Below are positions 1-6,497 of a DNA stretch of 17,656 nt, one piece after another. The stretch spans positions 1-17,656 of the forward strand of contig JAEZRH010000040.1 in assembly GCA_023412845.1 (NCBI GenBank), given 5' to 3'. The notes beneath the pieces were generated by a model. That model had not been told where the DNA came from, ran no database searches, and saw only the letters and a list, made by a program, of their open reading frames with translations. Made by a program: the position numbers and the translations under genes. Source of the stretch: Bacillota bacterium (GTDB taxonomy: Bacteria > Bacillota > Clostridia > Oscillospirales > Acutalibacteraceae). Numbering within the stretch: position 1 is the first letter of the stretch; the number at the start of each line of letters is the position of its first letter.

Positions 1-156
1 GCTTTGCAGTGTTCCCCCCAAAGAAGGCATCTTCTTCCAACGCAAAAATGCGGCTGATTCTGACGCTTTGCCTGCAGTATCGTGTTTTGCGCCGTCCGCA
101 GCGACAGAAAACCTCCGCGTCCCAAGAAACATAATTCCTAAAATATTCCAGTTCTC

Positions 157-185
157 ATTATATTCTCATTTTTTGCCCGGATCAA
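157..185 (-). promoter_or_regulatory. Promoter facing the left window edge
   Basis: On the minus strand a TTGATC -35 box (185-180) lies 17 bp from a perfect TATAAT -10 box (162-157), in an AT-rich stretch. Transcription would start near 150 and run off the left edge. Downstream, an ATG at 132-130 opens a frame with no stop as far as base 1 (44 codons), preceded by AGGA at a rather short spacing. Other frames are also open, so the transcript could be the start of a gene or an RNA. I do not recognise the product. Confidence 0.45.
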
Positions 186-437
186 TGAACAGTTTTGTAA
201 CAACTACACAGCCTGTTGGTCCTTCGGGAGCGTCTACACTACCAATACATCATGTCTGCTGAGCGAGTCAAAAGTCAACTTAAGGATTTCGTTGTTTGAC
301 TGATCCGCCGTTGTCAGCGGGGATTTTCCTGTAAGCATCCCTGTCGGATCGGTCTGAAAATTCTCCGGTACTGCCAATTCGGCAGGAATAATGCTATCCT
401 CAAAATAAGGAAGAGGAACAAGAACGGTGAGCCCCCT
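186..437. other. Non-coding or unassigned stretch
   Basis: This stretch lies between the left-facing promoter and the promoter of the small gene at 507. A 69-codon minus-strand frame (443-234) is open here, but its ATG has no Shine-Dalgarno sequence and the translation resembles no family I know. I see no RNA gene, repeat or terminator in it. It may hold a decayed gene fragment. Confidence 0.4.
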
Positions 438-465
438 TTGCATTGTTTGCTTCGTGTGATATACT
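438..465 (+). promoter_or_regulatory. Promoter of small gene 507-728
   Basis: A TTGCAT -35 box (438-443) and a TATACT -10 box (460-465) are separated by 16 bp, with a TG at 457-458 that makes an extended -10. The start of transcription would be near 472, giving a leader of about 35 nt before the AGGAGG of the small gene. Confidence 0.65.
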
Positions 466-506
466 AAAACTTATCCCACTCATTTTAACAGCAGGAGGAT
501 TTGTCA

Positions 507-728
507 ATGAGCAATGAAATCGCCAAAACAATGGAAGAAGCATACGAGCCGGAACAGGCACAAATCAAAAAATGGTCGGCGTTCGTGGAATTCGATGCCG
601 TGAATTTCTTTACTGTCAACAAAATCGAGAAGATGACGATTGAGGACGGCAACGGCAACAAAGCAAAGCTTTCAAGGACCAAGGATGGCGGTATCAAGGT
701 TGACTCCACTTCCTCGGTGATCCTTTGA
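507..728 (+). CDS. Small hypothetical protein, 73 aa
   Basis: I do not recognise this protein. The start is ATG at 507, because AGGAGG (493-498) lies 8 nt before it; the in-frame TTG at 501 is too close to that site. The product is hydrophilic with mixed charge. An acidic N-terminal part (about residues 1-20, rich in E and A) precedes an aromatic stretch around WSAFVEFDAVNFF (residues 23-35) and a basic, beta-like C-terminal half with the turn EDGNGNK. There is no signal peptide or membrane segment. It has its own extended -10 promoter upstream and a strong intrinsic terminator 38 nt after the stop, so it is probably a single-gene unit. A full set of expression signals around so short a frame argues that it is real. 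Function is unknown. Confidence 0.72.
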   Translation: MSNEIAKTMEEAYEPEQAQIKKWSAFVEFDAVNFFTVNKIEKMTIEDGNGNKAKLSRTKDGGIKVDSTSSVIL

Positions 729-766
729 GTTACATCTGAATTTGAAAAGTGAATCACAGTACATGG

Positions 767-793
767 AAAGCATCCGGTGACGGATGCTTTTTT
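767..793 (+). terminator. Intrinsic terminator of small gene
   Basis: A perfect 10-bp stem (AAAGCATCCG at 767-776 with CGGATGCTTT at 781-790) has a GTGA loop and runs into six T residues (788-793). It lies 38 nt after the stop of the 73-aa gene. Confidence 0.88.
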
Positions 794-807
794 CATTGGT
801 GCACCAC

Positions 808-859
808 CCGCCCGAATAGGCGGCTCATACCCAAAGGACAGGGCTTTGCCCTGTCTTTT
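808..859. other. Two hairpins in intergenic DNA
   Basis: A short hairpin (CCGCC 808-812 with GGCGG 819-823) is followed by a longer one (833-844 with 848-859, core GACAGGGC/GCCCTGTC, 3-nt loop). The second ends in TCTTTT and has AAAGG on the other side, so it could be a weak terminator in either direction. It may back up the terminator at 767-793 or be a copy of a genomic hairpin repeat. Confidence 0.45.
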
Positions 860-1081
860 GCGGTTAAGGCAGAAATCGCCGTCATACTTCCGGCGGGTTC
901 ACAGCTTGCAAACAGAGTTTTCAACAGGTTTTCTCCGGTATGACTTTATTTTAAAAGTGATCGAAAAGAGGTCTTATTTAAAAGAAGAAGCGTGTAAAAC
1001 GGAACGAAAAACGCTCCATTACTTACAGGAAAAGACAATAAAATCCGCAGATTCCGTAAATTAAGCGAAACGCAAAAGAAT
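860..1081. other. AT-rich intergenic stretch, nothing assigned
   Basis: This part of the gap between the small gene and the tRNA is AT-rich. It holds only short open frames without ribosome-binding sites. I see no RNA gene, repeat or convincing promoter in it. Confidence 0.5.
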
Positions 1082-1124
1082 AAAAAAAGTCTCCAAACCC
1101 GCATGAATACGGGGTTTGAAGAGA
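1082..1124 (-). terminator. Intrinsic terminator of tRNA-Leu
   Basis: On the minus strand CAAACCC (1118-1112) pairs with GGGTTTG (1100-1094). TCTC/GAGA extends the stem outward, and a run of seven T (1088-1082) follows. It begins 9 nt beyond the tRNA 3' end. Confidence 0.82.
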
Positions 1125-1132
1125 TTCCACAC

Positions 1133-1219
1133 TGGTGCCGCTGACCAGACTTGAACTGGTACGGTATTGCTACCGAGGGATTTTAAGTCCCTTGTGTCTG
1201 CCAATTTCACCACAGCGGC
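1133..1219 (-). tRNA. tRNA-Leu (anticodon UAA)
   Basis: This is an 87-nt class II tRNA on the minus strand. The acceptor stem GCCGCTG/CAGCGGC is perfect, the discriminator base is A, and CCA is encoded. The anticodon arm AGGGA-CTTAAAA-TCCCT gives anticodon TAA. A variable arm follows (GGTAGCAATACC), and the T arm contains GGTTCAAGTCC-like sequence (CAGTTCAAGTCTG). The long variable arm and anticodon identify leucine. It has its own promoter and terminator, so it is transcribed alone, although read-through from the upstream peptidase gene is possible because no terminator lies between them. Confidence 0.96.
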
Positions 1220-1234
1220 GAATAACCGGTGAAC

Positions 1235-1263
1235 ATTATAACATACCCCTCCGGCAAAATCAA
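1235..1263 (-). promoter_or_regulatory. Promoter of tRNA-Leu
   Basis: On the minus strand a TTGATT -35 box (1263-1258) lies 17 bp from a perfect TATAAT -10 box (1240-1235), with TG one base upstream of the -10. Transcription would start about 9 nt before the tRNA 5' end. The -35 box starts only 15 nt after the stop of the peptidase gene. Confidence 0.82.
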
Positions 1264-1277
1264 CAAATCCGGCACGA

Positions 1278-2297
1278 TTACTCGATTTCTATGTCCTGCG
1301 TGCGGTAATATTCCTTGGTCTGCGCATCGCGGTAAACTTCGGACTGATGCTGCCGCAAAAGCTGAGTGAGAGGGTACATGTCGACCCAGATTTCGTTGGT
1401 ACTCTCTTTCTGACTTTCGTCGAAAATCAGCTGGAGGCCGAAATGAAGATGACTGACCTGAATGTTATTGACATTTTCCCGCGAACTGTAGCCCGTACGG
1501 CCGACATAGCCGATCACGTCGCCGGCCTTCACGGTTTTACCGAGGGAAAGCCCGGCGGCATATGGCCTGTTCTGGCGGAGATGAGCATAATAATAATATC
1601 TTTTTGTGTCGAAACTGCGTATCCCGATGCGCCAGCCGCCGTACTGATTCCAGCCCAGCGCCTCCACAATACCGGACTCGACCGCGATCACCGGCGTACC
1701 GGTCTGCGCCATCATATCGTGGCCCAGGTGCGGGCGCGTGTAGCCATAGGTCCGCTTTGCACCGAAATCGTCGCCGTCGGAATAGGGAAAAGTTTTCGCA
1801 ATCGGCGAATATCCGATCAGGCCGTATTTTTCTTCGCCGTTTACGCGGTATTTTCCCACAAGCCCACCAAGAACGGCGGTGTACGCCTCACGGTAATAGG
1901 AAAAATATTTCATTTCCTGCGTCGTCGCTTCCAGGCCCTGCGTCTGAATCTTTTTTGCAAAGGAATCCATATCCGCACTCTTGTATCGGTCGAAATTCCC
2001 GCCATATCTGGCGGCAAGGCAGGCAAGCAGATCGATCCAACTCAGGCTGCCGCCGTTCTGGTGTGACTCCACGTCGAGATTGAGCGCCTTTTTCAGGGCA
2101 AGATACGATACGTTGAATTCGACCCACTTGATATAGGTCTTTTTTGTCTCTGACGACGTGCTGCCGGATACCGCGGACTGGACGGCAGTCTGCACCGAGA
2201 CAGGGTGCGCCGACGACACGGCCGCCGCAGAAAACAGCACTGCGGCAAGCATTGCAGCCGCCGCGATCCTTTTCGCCCGGAACACAAGACACGCCAT
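1278..2297 (-). CDS. Secreted M23 family metallopeptidase
   Basis: This is a predicted zinc endopeptidase that cuts peptidoglycan cross-bridges outside the membrane. Residues 1-30 form a signal peptide (basic AKR, then an alanine-rich hydrophobic core, with a likely cut after SSA). Residues 31-180 are a linker and N-terminal region I cannot assign. The C-terminal half is a lysostaphin-type (LytM-like) M23 domain. Expected zinc ligands are H190 and D194 (HLGHD) and H285 (HLHF); H239 (YAHL) and H283 are the expected catalytic histidines. All are present, so it should be active, unlike degenerate M23 scaffold proteins. The start is supported by a GGGGGGA site 7 nt upstream. It lies 66 nt after the phosphoglycosyl transferase gene on the same strand with no clear terminator between, so the two may be cotranscribed. 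Its substrate bond is not predictable from sequence. Confidence 0.88.
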   Translation of the reverse strand: MACLVFRAKRIAAAAMLAAVLFSAAAVSSAHPVSVQTAVQSAVSGSTSSETKKTYIKWVEFNVSYLALKKALNLDVESHQNGGSLSWIDLLACLAARYGGNFDRYKSADMDSFAKKIQTQGLEATTQEMKYFSYYREAYTAVLGGLVGKYRVNGEEKYGLIGYSPIAKTFPYSDGDDFGAKRTYGYTRPHLGHDMMAQTGTPVIAVESGIVEALGWNQYGGWRIGIRSFDTKRYYYYAHLRQNRPYAAGLSLGKTVKAGDVIGYVGRTGYSSRENVNNIQVSHLHFGLQLIFDESQKESTNEIWVDMYPLTQLLRQHQSEVYRDAQTKEYYRTQDIEIE

Positions 2298-2318
2298 CGC
2301 ACATCCCCCCGCATTTCC

Positions 2319-2334
2319 AGTTCAATAGTATGAA
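2319..2334. repeat. Small inverted repeat before the peptidase gene
   Basis: GTTCA and TGAAC flank a 6-nt spacer, about 22 bp upstream of the peptidase start. It could be a regulator site or a small RNA hairpin. Without a clear promoter beside it, either reading is weak. Confidence 0.3.
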
Positions 2335-2363
2335 CCAGGGGGGAAAAATATGGCTTTCCGGGC

Positions 2364-3059
2364 TTAAATTACTGCGGCCACCGTCTGGAACAGAATTTTG
2401 ATATCGCCCAGCAGGGAGATTTTCTCCATATATTTCAGGTTCAGTTCCATTTTGGGTGGCAATATCTTTTCAATATAGGTCCGTTCCGGGTCGCCGCCGG
2501 AATTGAGGATCTTGTCCTCATCCTTGAAAGCGATGCTGGAAGGGGCCGTGATACCCGGTCGGATCAGCAGCGTCGCGAGATACTCCTGCGTGTAGGCGTC
2601 GACATAGCGCCGCACCTCCGGCCTGGGGCCTACAAGGCTCATGCTGCCGCCGAGGACGTTCAGCAACTGGGAGAATTCGTCGAGCCTGAACCTGCGGATC
2701 ATCCTGCCCACGCGGGTCACGCGCGGATCCTTCCCCATTGTAAGCGGGGGGCCGATCCGGTCCGCATCCTGTACCATGGTGCGGAATTTGAAGATTCTGA
2801 AATCCTTTCCGTAACGGCCCACGCGCACCTGCCGGTAAAACACCGGCCCGGGGGAATCCAGCTTGACGGTCAGCGCAAGCAGGAGCAGGAACGGCGACAG
2901 GATGAGCAGGGCCACCGCGGATGCCGCGACATCAAACAGTCTTTTCGCGGCGAGAGAGAGCTTTCTCTTCTCAAGCTTCTGCCAGTAACTGCAGGTATAT
3001 TCGTTTTTCATGCCTTCCGGCAGCTGAGCATATGTCACTTGTCGTTTCACCAGTTTCAT
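2364..3059 (-). CDS. Monotopic phosphoglycosyl transferase (initiating sugar transferase)
   Basis: This enzyme family (bacterial sugar transferase; WcaJ, PglC and RfbP C-terminal domain type) moves a sugar-1-phosphate from a nucleotide sugar onto undecaprenyl phosphate, the first step of exopolysaccharide, capsule or glycan assembly at the inner membrane face. At 231 aa it is the short form with only the catalytic domain plus an N-terminal extension. A hydrophobic re-entrant helix lies at about 46-66, followed by DSPGP (68-72), KFRTM (91-95), the catalytic Asp-Glu pair in RLDEF (D127, E128) and SLVGPRPE (141-148). The sugar cannot be predicted. The Shine-Dalgarno site before ATG 3059 is weak; a start at M17 (ATG 3011) is possible. 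It is probably transcribed with the peptidase downstream from the extended -10 promoter at 3139, and it fits with the polysaccharide genes from 7.8 kb onward. Confidence 0.92.
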   Translation of the reverse strand: MKLVKRQVTYAQLPEGMKNEYTCSYWQKLEKRKLSLAAKRLFDVAASAVALLILSPFLLLLALTVKLDSPGPVFYRQVRVGRYGKDFRIFKFRTMVQDADRIGPPLTMGKDPRVTRVGRMIRRFRLDEFSQLLNVLGGSMSLVGPRPEVRRYVDAYTQEYLATLLIRPGITAPSSIAFKDEDKILNSGGDPERTYIEKILPPKMELNLKYMEKISLLGDIKILFQTVAAVI

Positions 3060-3138
3060 TGTTTTATGTCCGGAAACCGCCGGCGGTGCAACAGGAGCTT
3101 TCTTCTGCTTTCAAGACGGCCAACAGTCTTATTTTACC

Positions 3139-3147
3139 ATTATAGCA
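3139..3147 (-). promoter_or_regulatory. Extended -10 promoter of sugar transferase gene
   Basis: On the minus strand TGCTATAAT gives a perfect -10 with the extended TG. The -35 position (ATTCCA) is poor. Transcription from near 3132 would leave a leader of about 73 nt containing an AAGAC/GTCTT hairpin and a 12-bp palindrome (ACCGCCGGCGGT, 3076-3087). Confidence 0.6.
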
Positions 3148-3192
3148 TGGGGTTTAAGCAATGGAATATTTTTATTTTAGCCCGCGCGGATA

Positions 3193-3222
3193 TTTACATC
3201 CCCGCTTTTTTAATGTTATACT
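3193..3222 (+). promoter_or_regulatory. Promoter of ROK kinase / epimerase operon
   Basis: A TTTACA -35 box (3193-3198) and TATACT -10 box (3217-3222) are 18 bp apart, with TG at 3214-3215 giving an extended -10. Transcription would begin near 3229. This rules out the in-frame ATG at 3161 as the start of the kinase when transcribed from this promoter. Confidence 0.7.
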
Positions 3223-3256
3223 GGATAAAAAGGAATGGGAAAGAAGGAACAATTTC

Positions 3257-4204
3257 ATGTACTTTCTTGGCATAGACCTTGGAGGGACCAATATTGCGGC
3301 AGGCATTGTAAATCAGGATTACCGGCTGACCGTGAAAACAAACCAAAAAACACAGGTCCCCTGCACCAACGACGAACTGTGCAGTCAGCTTGCCGAAGCG
3401 GCGCTGGAAACGCTGAAGAAGGCCGGACTGTCTCTTGACGATATCCCGTGGATCGGCATCGGAAGCCCCGGGACGGTAAACCGTGACACCGGCACGATAG
3501 AATTCTCCAACAACCTCCATATCGACCATTTCCCTCTGCAGAGCATGCTGGAAAGCAAGCTGCACAAGAGGGTGATCCTTGAGAACGACGCCAATGCCGC
3601 CGCGTACGGCGAATACAAGGCGGGTGCGCTCAAAGGCGCGCAGGACGCGCTGGCCATCACCCTAGGAACCGGAGTCGGAAGCGGCATCATCATCGACGGC
3701 AAAATCTATGCGGGCAGCAATTTCGCCGGCGGCGAAATGGGACACGCCGCCATCGTCGCCGGAGGGCGCCAGTGCACCTGCGGCCGCCACGGCTGCTGGG
3801 AAACCTACGCCTCCGCGACGGGCCTGATCGTCTCCACGCTGGAAGCCATGGCGCTGGACCACACTTCCGCCATGTGGCAGATCGCCGACGGCGACCTGAA
3901 CAAGGTGGACGGACGCACCGCGTTCCAGGCGATGCGGGCCGGCGACGCCACGGCCACAGCGGTCGTCGACAAGTACATATACTATCTTTCCTGCGGCCTG
4001 CTCAACTGCATCAACATTCTGCAGCCGGATATTCTCTGCATCGGCGGCGGCATCGGAAACGAAGGCGAAGCCCTTCTCGCCCCCGTCAGGGAAATCATCG
4101 ACCGGGAATCCTACTCCAAATATTCAACAAAACAGACCAGAATCTGCCCGGCGCAGCTTGGAAACGACGCGGGCATCGTCGGTGCCGCGCTGCTCGGCGA
4201 GTAA
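3257..4204 (+). CDS. ROK family sugar kinase (glucokinase-like)
   Basis: This is a predicted cytosolic ATP-dependent hexose kinase of the ROK family, most likely a glucokinase making glucose-6-phosphate. The start is ATG 3257, with AGAAGGA 7 nt upstream and a promoter at 3193-3222; the protein is then 315 aa, normal for the family. The phosphate-binding loop is GIDLGGTN (5-12). The catalytic aspartate is D111 in ENDANAAAYGE. A second nucleotide loop is GTGVGSG (137-143). The structural zinc site is made by H163 with C173, C175 and C180 in the ROK signature CTCGRHGCWE. The C-terminal ATP-site glycines are GGGIGNEG (263-270). Glucose, mannose or N-acetylmannosamine specificity is hard to separate by eye; the motif set best fits glucokinase. 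The aldose 1-epimerase gene follows after 38 nt, consistent with one operon for entry of free aldoses into metabolism. Confidence 0.9.
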   Translation: MYFLGIDLGGTNIAAGIVNQDYRLTVKTNQKTQVPCTNDELCSQLAEAALETLKKAGLSLDDIPWIGIGSPGTVNRDTGTIEFSNNLHIDHFPLQSMLESKLHKRVILENDANAAAYGEYKAGALKGAQDALAITLGTGVGSGIIIDGKIYAGSNFAGGEMGHAAIVAGGRQCTCGRHGCWETYASATGLIVSTLEAMALDHTSAMWQIADGDLNKVDGRTAFQAMRAGDATATAVVDKYIYYLSCGLLNCINILQPDILCIGGGIGNEGEALLAPVREIIDRESYSKYSTKQTRICPAQLGNDAGIVGAALLGE

Positions 4205-4242
4205 GACTTCCACTACAGCATAACGGAAAGCTGGGATTGAAA

Positions 4243-5298
4243 ATGAGCATTGAAAAGTTTGAATTCGGAAAACTTACCGGTGGATCGCCGATCGAGCGTT
4301 ACGTCCTGAAAAACAAAAACGGCATGACTGCCGAACTTCTGACCTACGGCTGCCGGATTGCGAAGCTCTGTGTGCCGGACCGCACCGGAAAAGCGGAAAA
4401 CGTGGTGTTCGGCCACGACACGCTGGAGGAATATGAAAAGGCCGGCGACGTGCACGGCGCGGTGATCGGCCGCTATGCGAACCGCATCGCCGGGGCGGAA
4501 TTCCGGATTGGCGGGAAGGCATACAGCCTTGCGAAAAATGAGGGAAACAATTCCCTTCACAGCGCGCCCGGAGGATTCCAAGACCGGGTCTGGAACGTCC
4601 GCCATACCAAAGACGGGAACGAACCATCCGTCACCTTCACTTATCGCAGCTCAAAGGGCGAATGCGGTTTCCCCGGAAACGTAGATGCGGAAGTGACCTA
4701 CACGCTGACCGCCGACAACGCCCTGGTGCTGGAATATGCCGCCGAAGCGGATGCGGAAACGCCGCTGAATCTGACGAACCATTCCTATTTCAACATCACG
4801 GGAAGCCCGGCCAACGATATCCTTTCCGTGGAAATGCAGGTCTTCGCGGACAGGATCACGGTAACGGACGAAGCGCTGATTCCCACGGGAGAGCTTCTTC
4901 CCGCCGAGGGGACTCCGTTCGATTTCCGGCGCCCGAAAACGATCGGGCGGGACATCGGCGCGGAGGAACCTTCGCTTCGCCGATGCGGAGGCTATGATCA
5001 CAATTTCATCCTCTCCGGCCCGTCGGGTGCGAAAGAGGCCGCATGCCTGTATGACGCCGCCAGCGGCCGAAGGATGATCGTTTTCACGGACCTGCCGGGC
5101 ATACAGATCTACACGGCGAACGGCTTCCGCCCCGGCGCAACCGCCAACGGCGGCATTCCCATGCAGAAGCACCACGCCGTATGCCTGGAAACGCAGTATT
5201 TTCCCGATTCTCCCCATCACCCGGAATTCCCGTACGAAAATTTGAAGCCAGGCGAAACGTTCCACAGCACGACGGTTTACCAGTTTGCGACGGATTGA
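4243..5298 (+). CDS. galM: Aldose 1-epimerase (mutarotase)
   Basis: This enzyme interconverts the alpha and beta anomers of free hexoses such as glucose or galactose in the cytosol. The protein has 351 aa, the family's usual length, with a beta-sandwich-type sequence throughout. Visible motifs are GRYANRI (76-82), N103/H106 in NNSLHSAPGGF, the catalytic acid H180 in NLTNHSYFN, D252 in GGYDHNF and the catalytic base E316 in CLETQYFPD. The start ATG 4243 matches the family N terminus; its ribosome-binding site (GGGA) is modest. An open frame extends far upstream over the kinase gene but is a shadow. The gene is the second of the kinase-epimerase pair and is followed by a strong hairpin terminator. 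That pairing suggests the epimerase supplies the anomer used by the kinase, which is an inference. Confidence 0.95.
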   Translation: MSIEKFEFGKLTGGSPIERYVLKNKNGMTAELLTYGCRIAKLCVPDRTGKAENVVFGHDTLEEYEKAGDVHGAVIGRYANRIAGAEFRIGGKAYSLAKNEGNNSLHSAPGGFQDRVWNVRHTKDGNEPSVTFTYRSSKGECGFPGNVDAEVTYTLTADNALVLEYAAEADAETPLNLTNHSYFNITGSPANDILSVEMQVFADRITVTDEALIPTGELLPAEGTPFDFRRPKTIGRDIGAEEPSLRRCGGYDHNFILSGPSGAKEAACLYDAASGRRMIVFTDLPGIQIYTANGFRPGATANGGIPMQKHHAVCLETQYFPDSPHHPEFPYENLKPGETFHSTTVYQFATD

Positions 5299-5304
5299 TT
5301 TTCG

Positions 5305-5357
5305 AAGCGGCGGAAGCCATTTCTCCGGTCAGCGGAGAAGGCTCCCGCCGCTTTTTT
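5305..5357 (+). terminator. Intrinsic terminator after galM
   Basis: A long stem (AAGCGGCGG-A-AGCC at 5305-5318 with GGCT-C-CCGCCGCTT at 5340-5353, one A/C mismatch) is extended inside by TCTCCG/CGGAGA and ends in six T (5352-5357). On the opposite strand the stem is followed only by TTCGAAAATC. It may therefore also weakly end the converging cysteine desulfurase transcript. Confidence 0.9.
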
Positions 5358-5363
5358 GTTGCA

Positions 5364-6497
5364 CTATCCCGCGTTTCTCAGCTTCCGGAGCACCTCCGGC
5401 AGAATGCGCAGGATCTCGTCGACATCTTCCCACGTATTCTCCGGGCCAAACGACAGACGCAGCGAGCCCTGGGCCTCCTCGGGCGGAAGTCCCATGGCAA
5501 GAAGCACGTGGGAAGGCTCCAGAGCACCCGCCGAACAGGCCGATCCCGACGAAGCGCATATGCCTTGCTGGTCCAGCAGCAGGACGAGCGCTTCCCCTTC
5601 CACGCCGTCGAACACGAACGACGCGGTCCCGGGCAGGCGGTTGACCGGGTCGCCCGTCAGCCGGGAACCCGGCAGGCTGCCAACGCCGGCGATCAGGAGG
5701 TCGCGCAGCGCGGCGACGCGCGACGAGGTCTCTTTCATATTCCGGCAGGACTCCTCCAGCGCCGCGGCCATCCCGACGATCCCGGCGACATTTTCGGTTC
5801 CGGAGCGCAGACCGTGCTCCTGCCCTCCGCCGTAAAGGCCCGGCGGAAGGGATATCCCCTTCCTCACATAAAGGCCCCCGACGCCTTTCGGGCCGCCGAA
5901 CTTGTGGGCTGAGAAGGACATCATGTCGATGCCGAGCTTCGAAACGTTCAGAGGGATATGCCCCAGGGCCTGTACGGCGTCCGTATGGAATACGGCGCCC
6001 GCGCCGTGCGTGGTTTCCGCGATCCCCGCAAGCGGCATCAGGGTGCCGACCTCGTTGTTCGCCGCCATGACGCTGACGAAAGCGGCTCCGTTCCGGACGG
6101 TCCGGCGAAGCTCTTCCATCGAAATCCTTCCAAGCCCGTTGACGCCGAGAACCGCCGTCCGCCTTTCTCTGCGCCGCAGCGCCTCGAAGGTGCGCAGAAC
6201 GGCGTGGTGCTCCACGGCGGTCGTGACGAACAGGCCGTCCCCCGGATTCATTTCCTCCGCGGCGCGGATCGCCCAGTTATCGGATTCGGTGCCGCAGGCC
6301 GTGAAATAGATTTCCCCCGGCGCAGCGCCGACGGCGACCGCCACGGTCTCGCGGGCTTTGTCCAGCGCGCGGCGCGCCCTGCGGCCCGGGGCGTAAAGAG
6401 ACGACGCGTTCCCGTACTCTTCGGTCAGAAAAGGCATCATCGCTTCCAGCGCGTGCGGCGAAAGCTTTGTTGTGGCCGCATGATCGGCATAAATCAT
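5364..6497 (-). CDS. Cysteine desulfurase paired with MnmA (YrvO/NifS type)
   Basis: This PLP enzyme takes sulfur from cysteine as an enzyme-bound persulfide and passes it on. At 377 aa it is a full aminotransferase class V protein. H97 (VEHHAV) should stack on PLP, and D173 and Q176 (HTDAVQA) contact the cofactor. K199 (SAHKFGGPKG) should form the Schiff base, and C321 in SSGSACSAG is the catalytic cysteine on a group I (IscS-like) loop. Its ATG overlaps the mnmA stop by 4 nt (ATGA), which implies translational coupling. By analogy with the yrvO-mnmA (trmU) pair of Bacillus, it is most likely a dedicated sulfur donor for tRNA 2-thiolation. No iscU/nifU-like scaffold gene lies beside it in this window. 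A wider role in Fe-S assembly is not excluded. Confidence 0.94.
   Translation of the reverse strand: MIYADHAATTKLSPHALEAMMPFLTEEYGNASSLYAPGRRARRALDKARETVAVAVGAAPGEIYFTACGTESDNWAIRAAEEMNPGDGLFVTTAVEHHAVLRTFEALRRRERRTAVLGVNGLGRISMEELRRTVRNGAAFVSVMAANNEVGTLMPLAGIAETTHGAGAVFHTDAVQALGHIPLNVSKLGIDMMSFSAHKFGGPKGVGGLYVRKGISLPPGLYGGGQEHGLRSGTENVAGIVGMAAALEESCRNMKETSSRVAALRDLLIAGVGSLPGSRLTGDPVNRLPGTASFVFDGVEGEALVLLLDQQGICASSGSACSAGALEPSHVLLAMGLPPEEAQGSLRLSFGPENTWEDVDEILRILPEVLRKLRNAG

Noticed and set aside
68..262. Open frame of 64 codons on the plus strand
   Set aside because: It runs through an AT-rich promoter region, has no ribosome-binding site, and its translation is low in protein-like features.
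234..443. Open frame of 69 codons on the minus strand
   Set aside because: It has no Shine-Dalgarno site before its ATG and no recognisable similarity, and its ATG overlaps the -35 box of the small gene's promoter. It may be a remnant but cannot be supported as a gene.
3161..3256. Upstream extension of the ROK kinase to ATG 3161
   Set aside because: The extension covers the promoter at 3193-3222, lacks family similarity, and the ATG at 3257 has a good Shine-Dalgarno site and the normal family N terminus.
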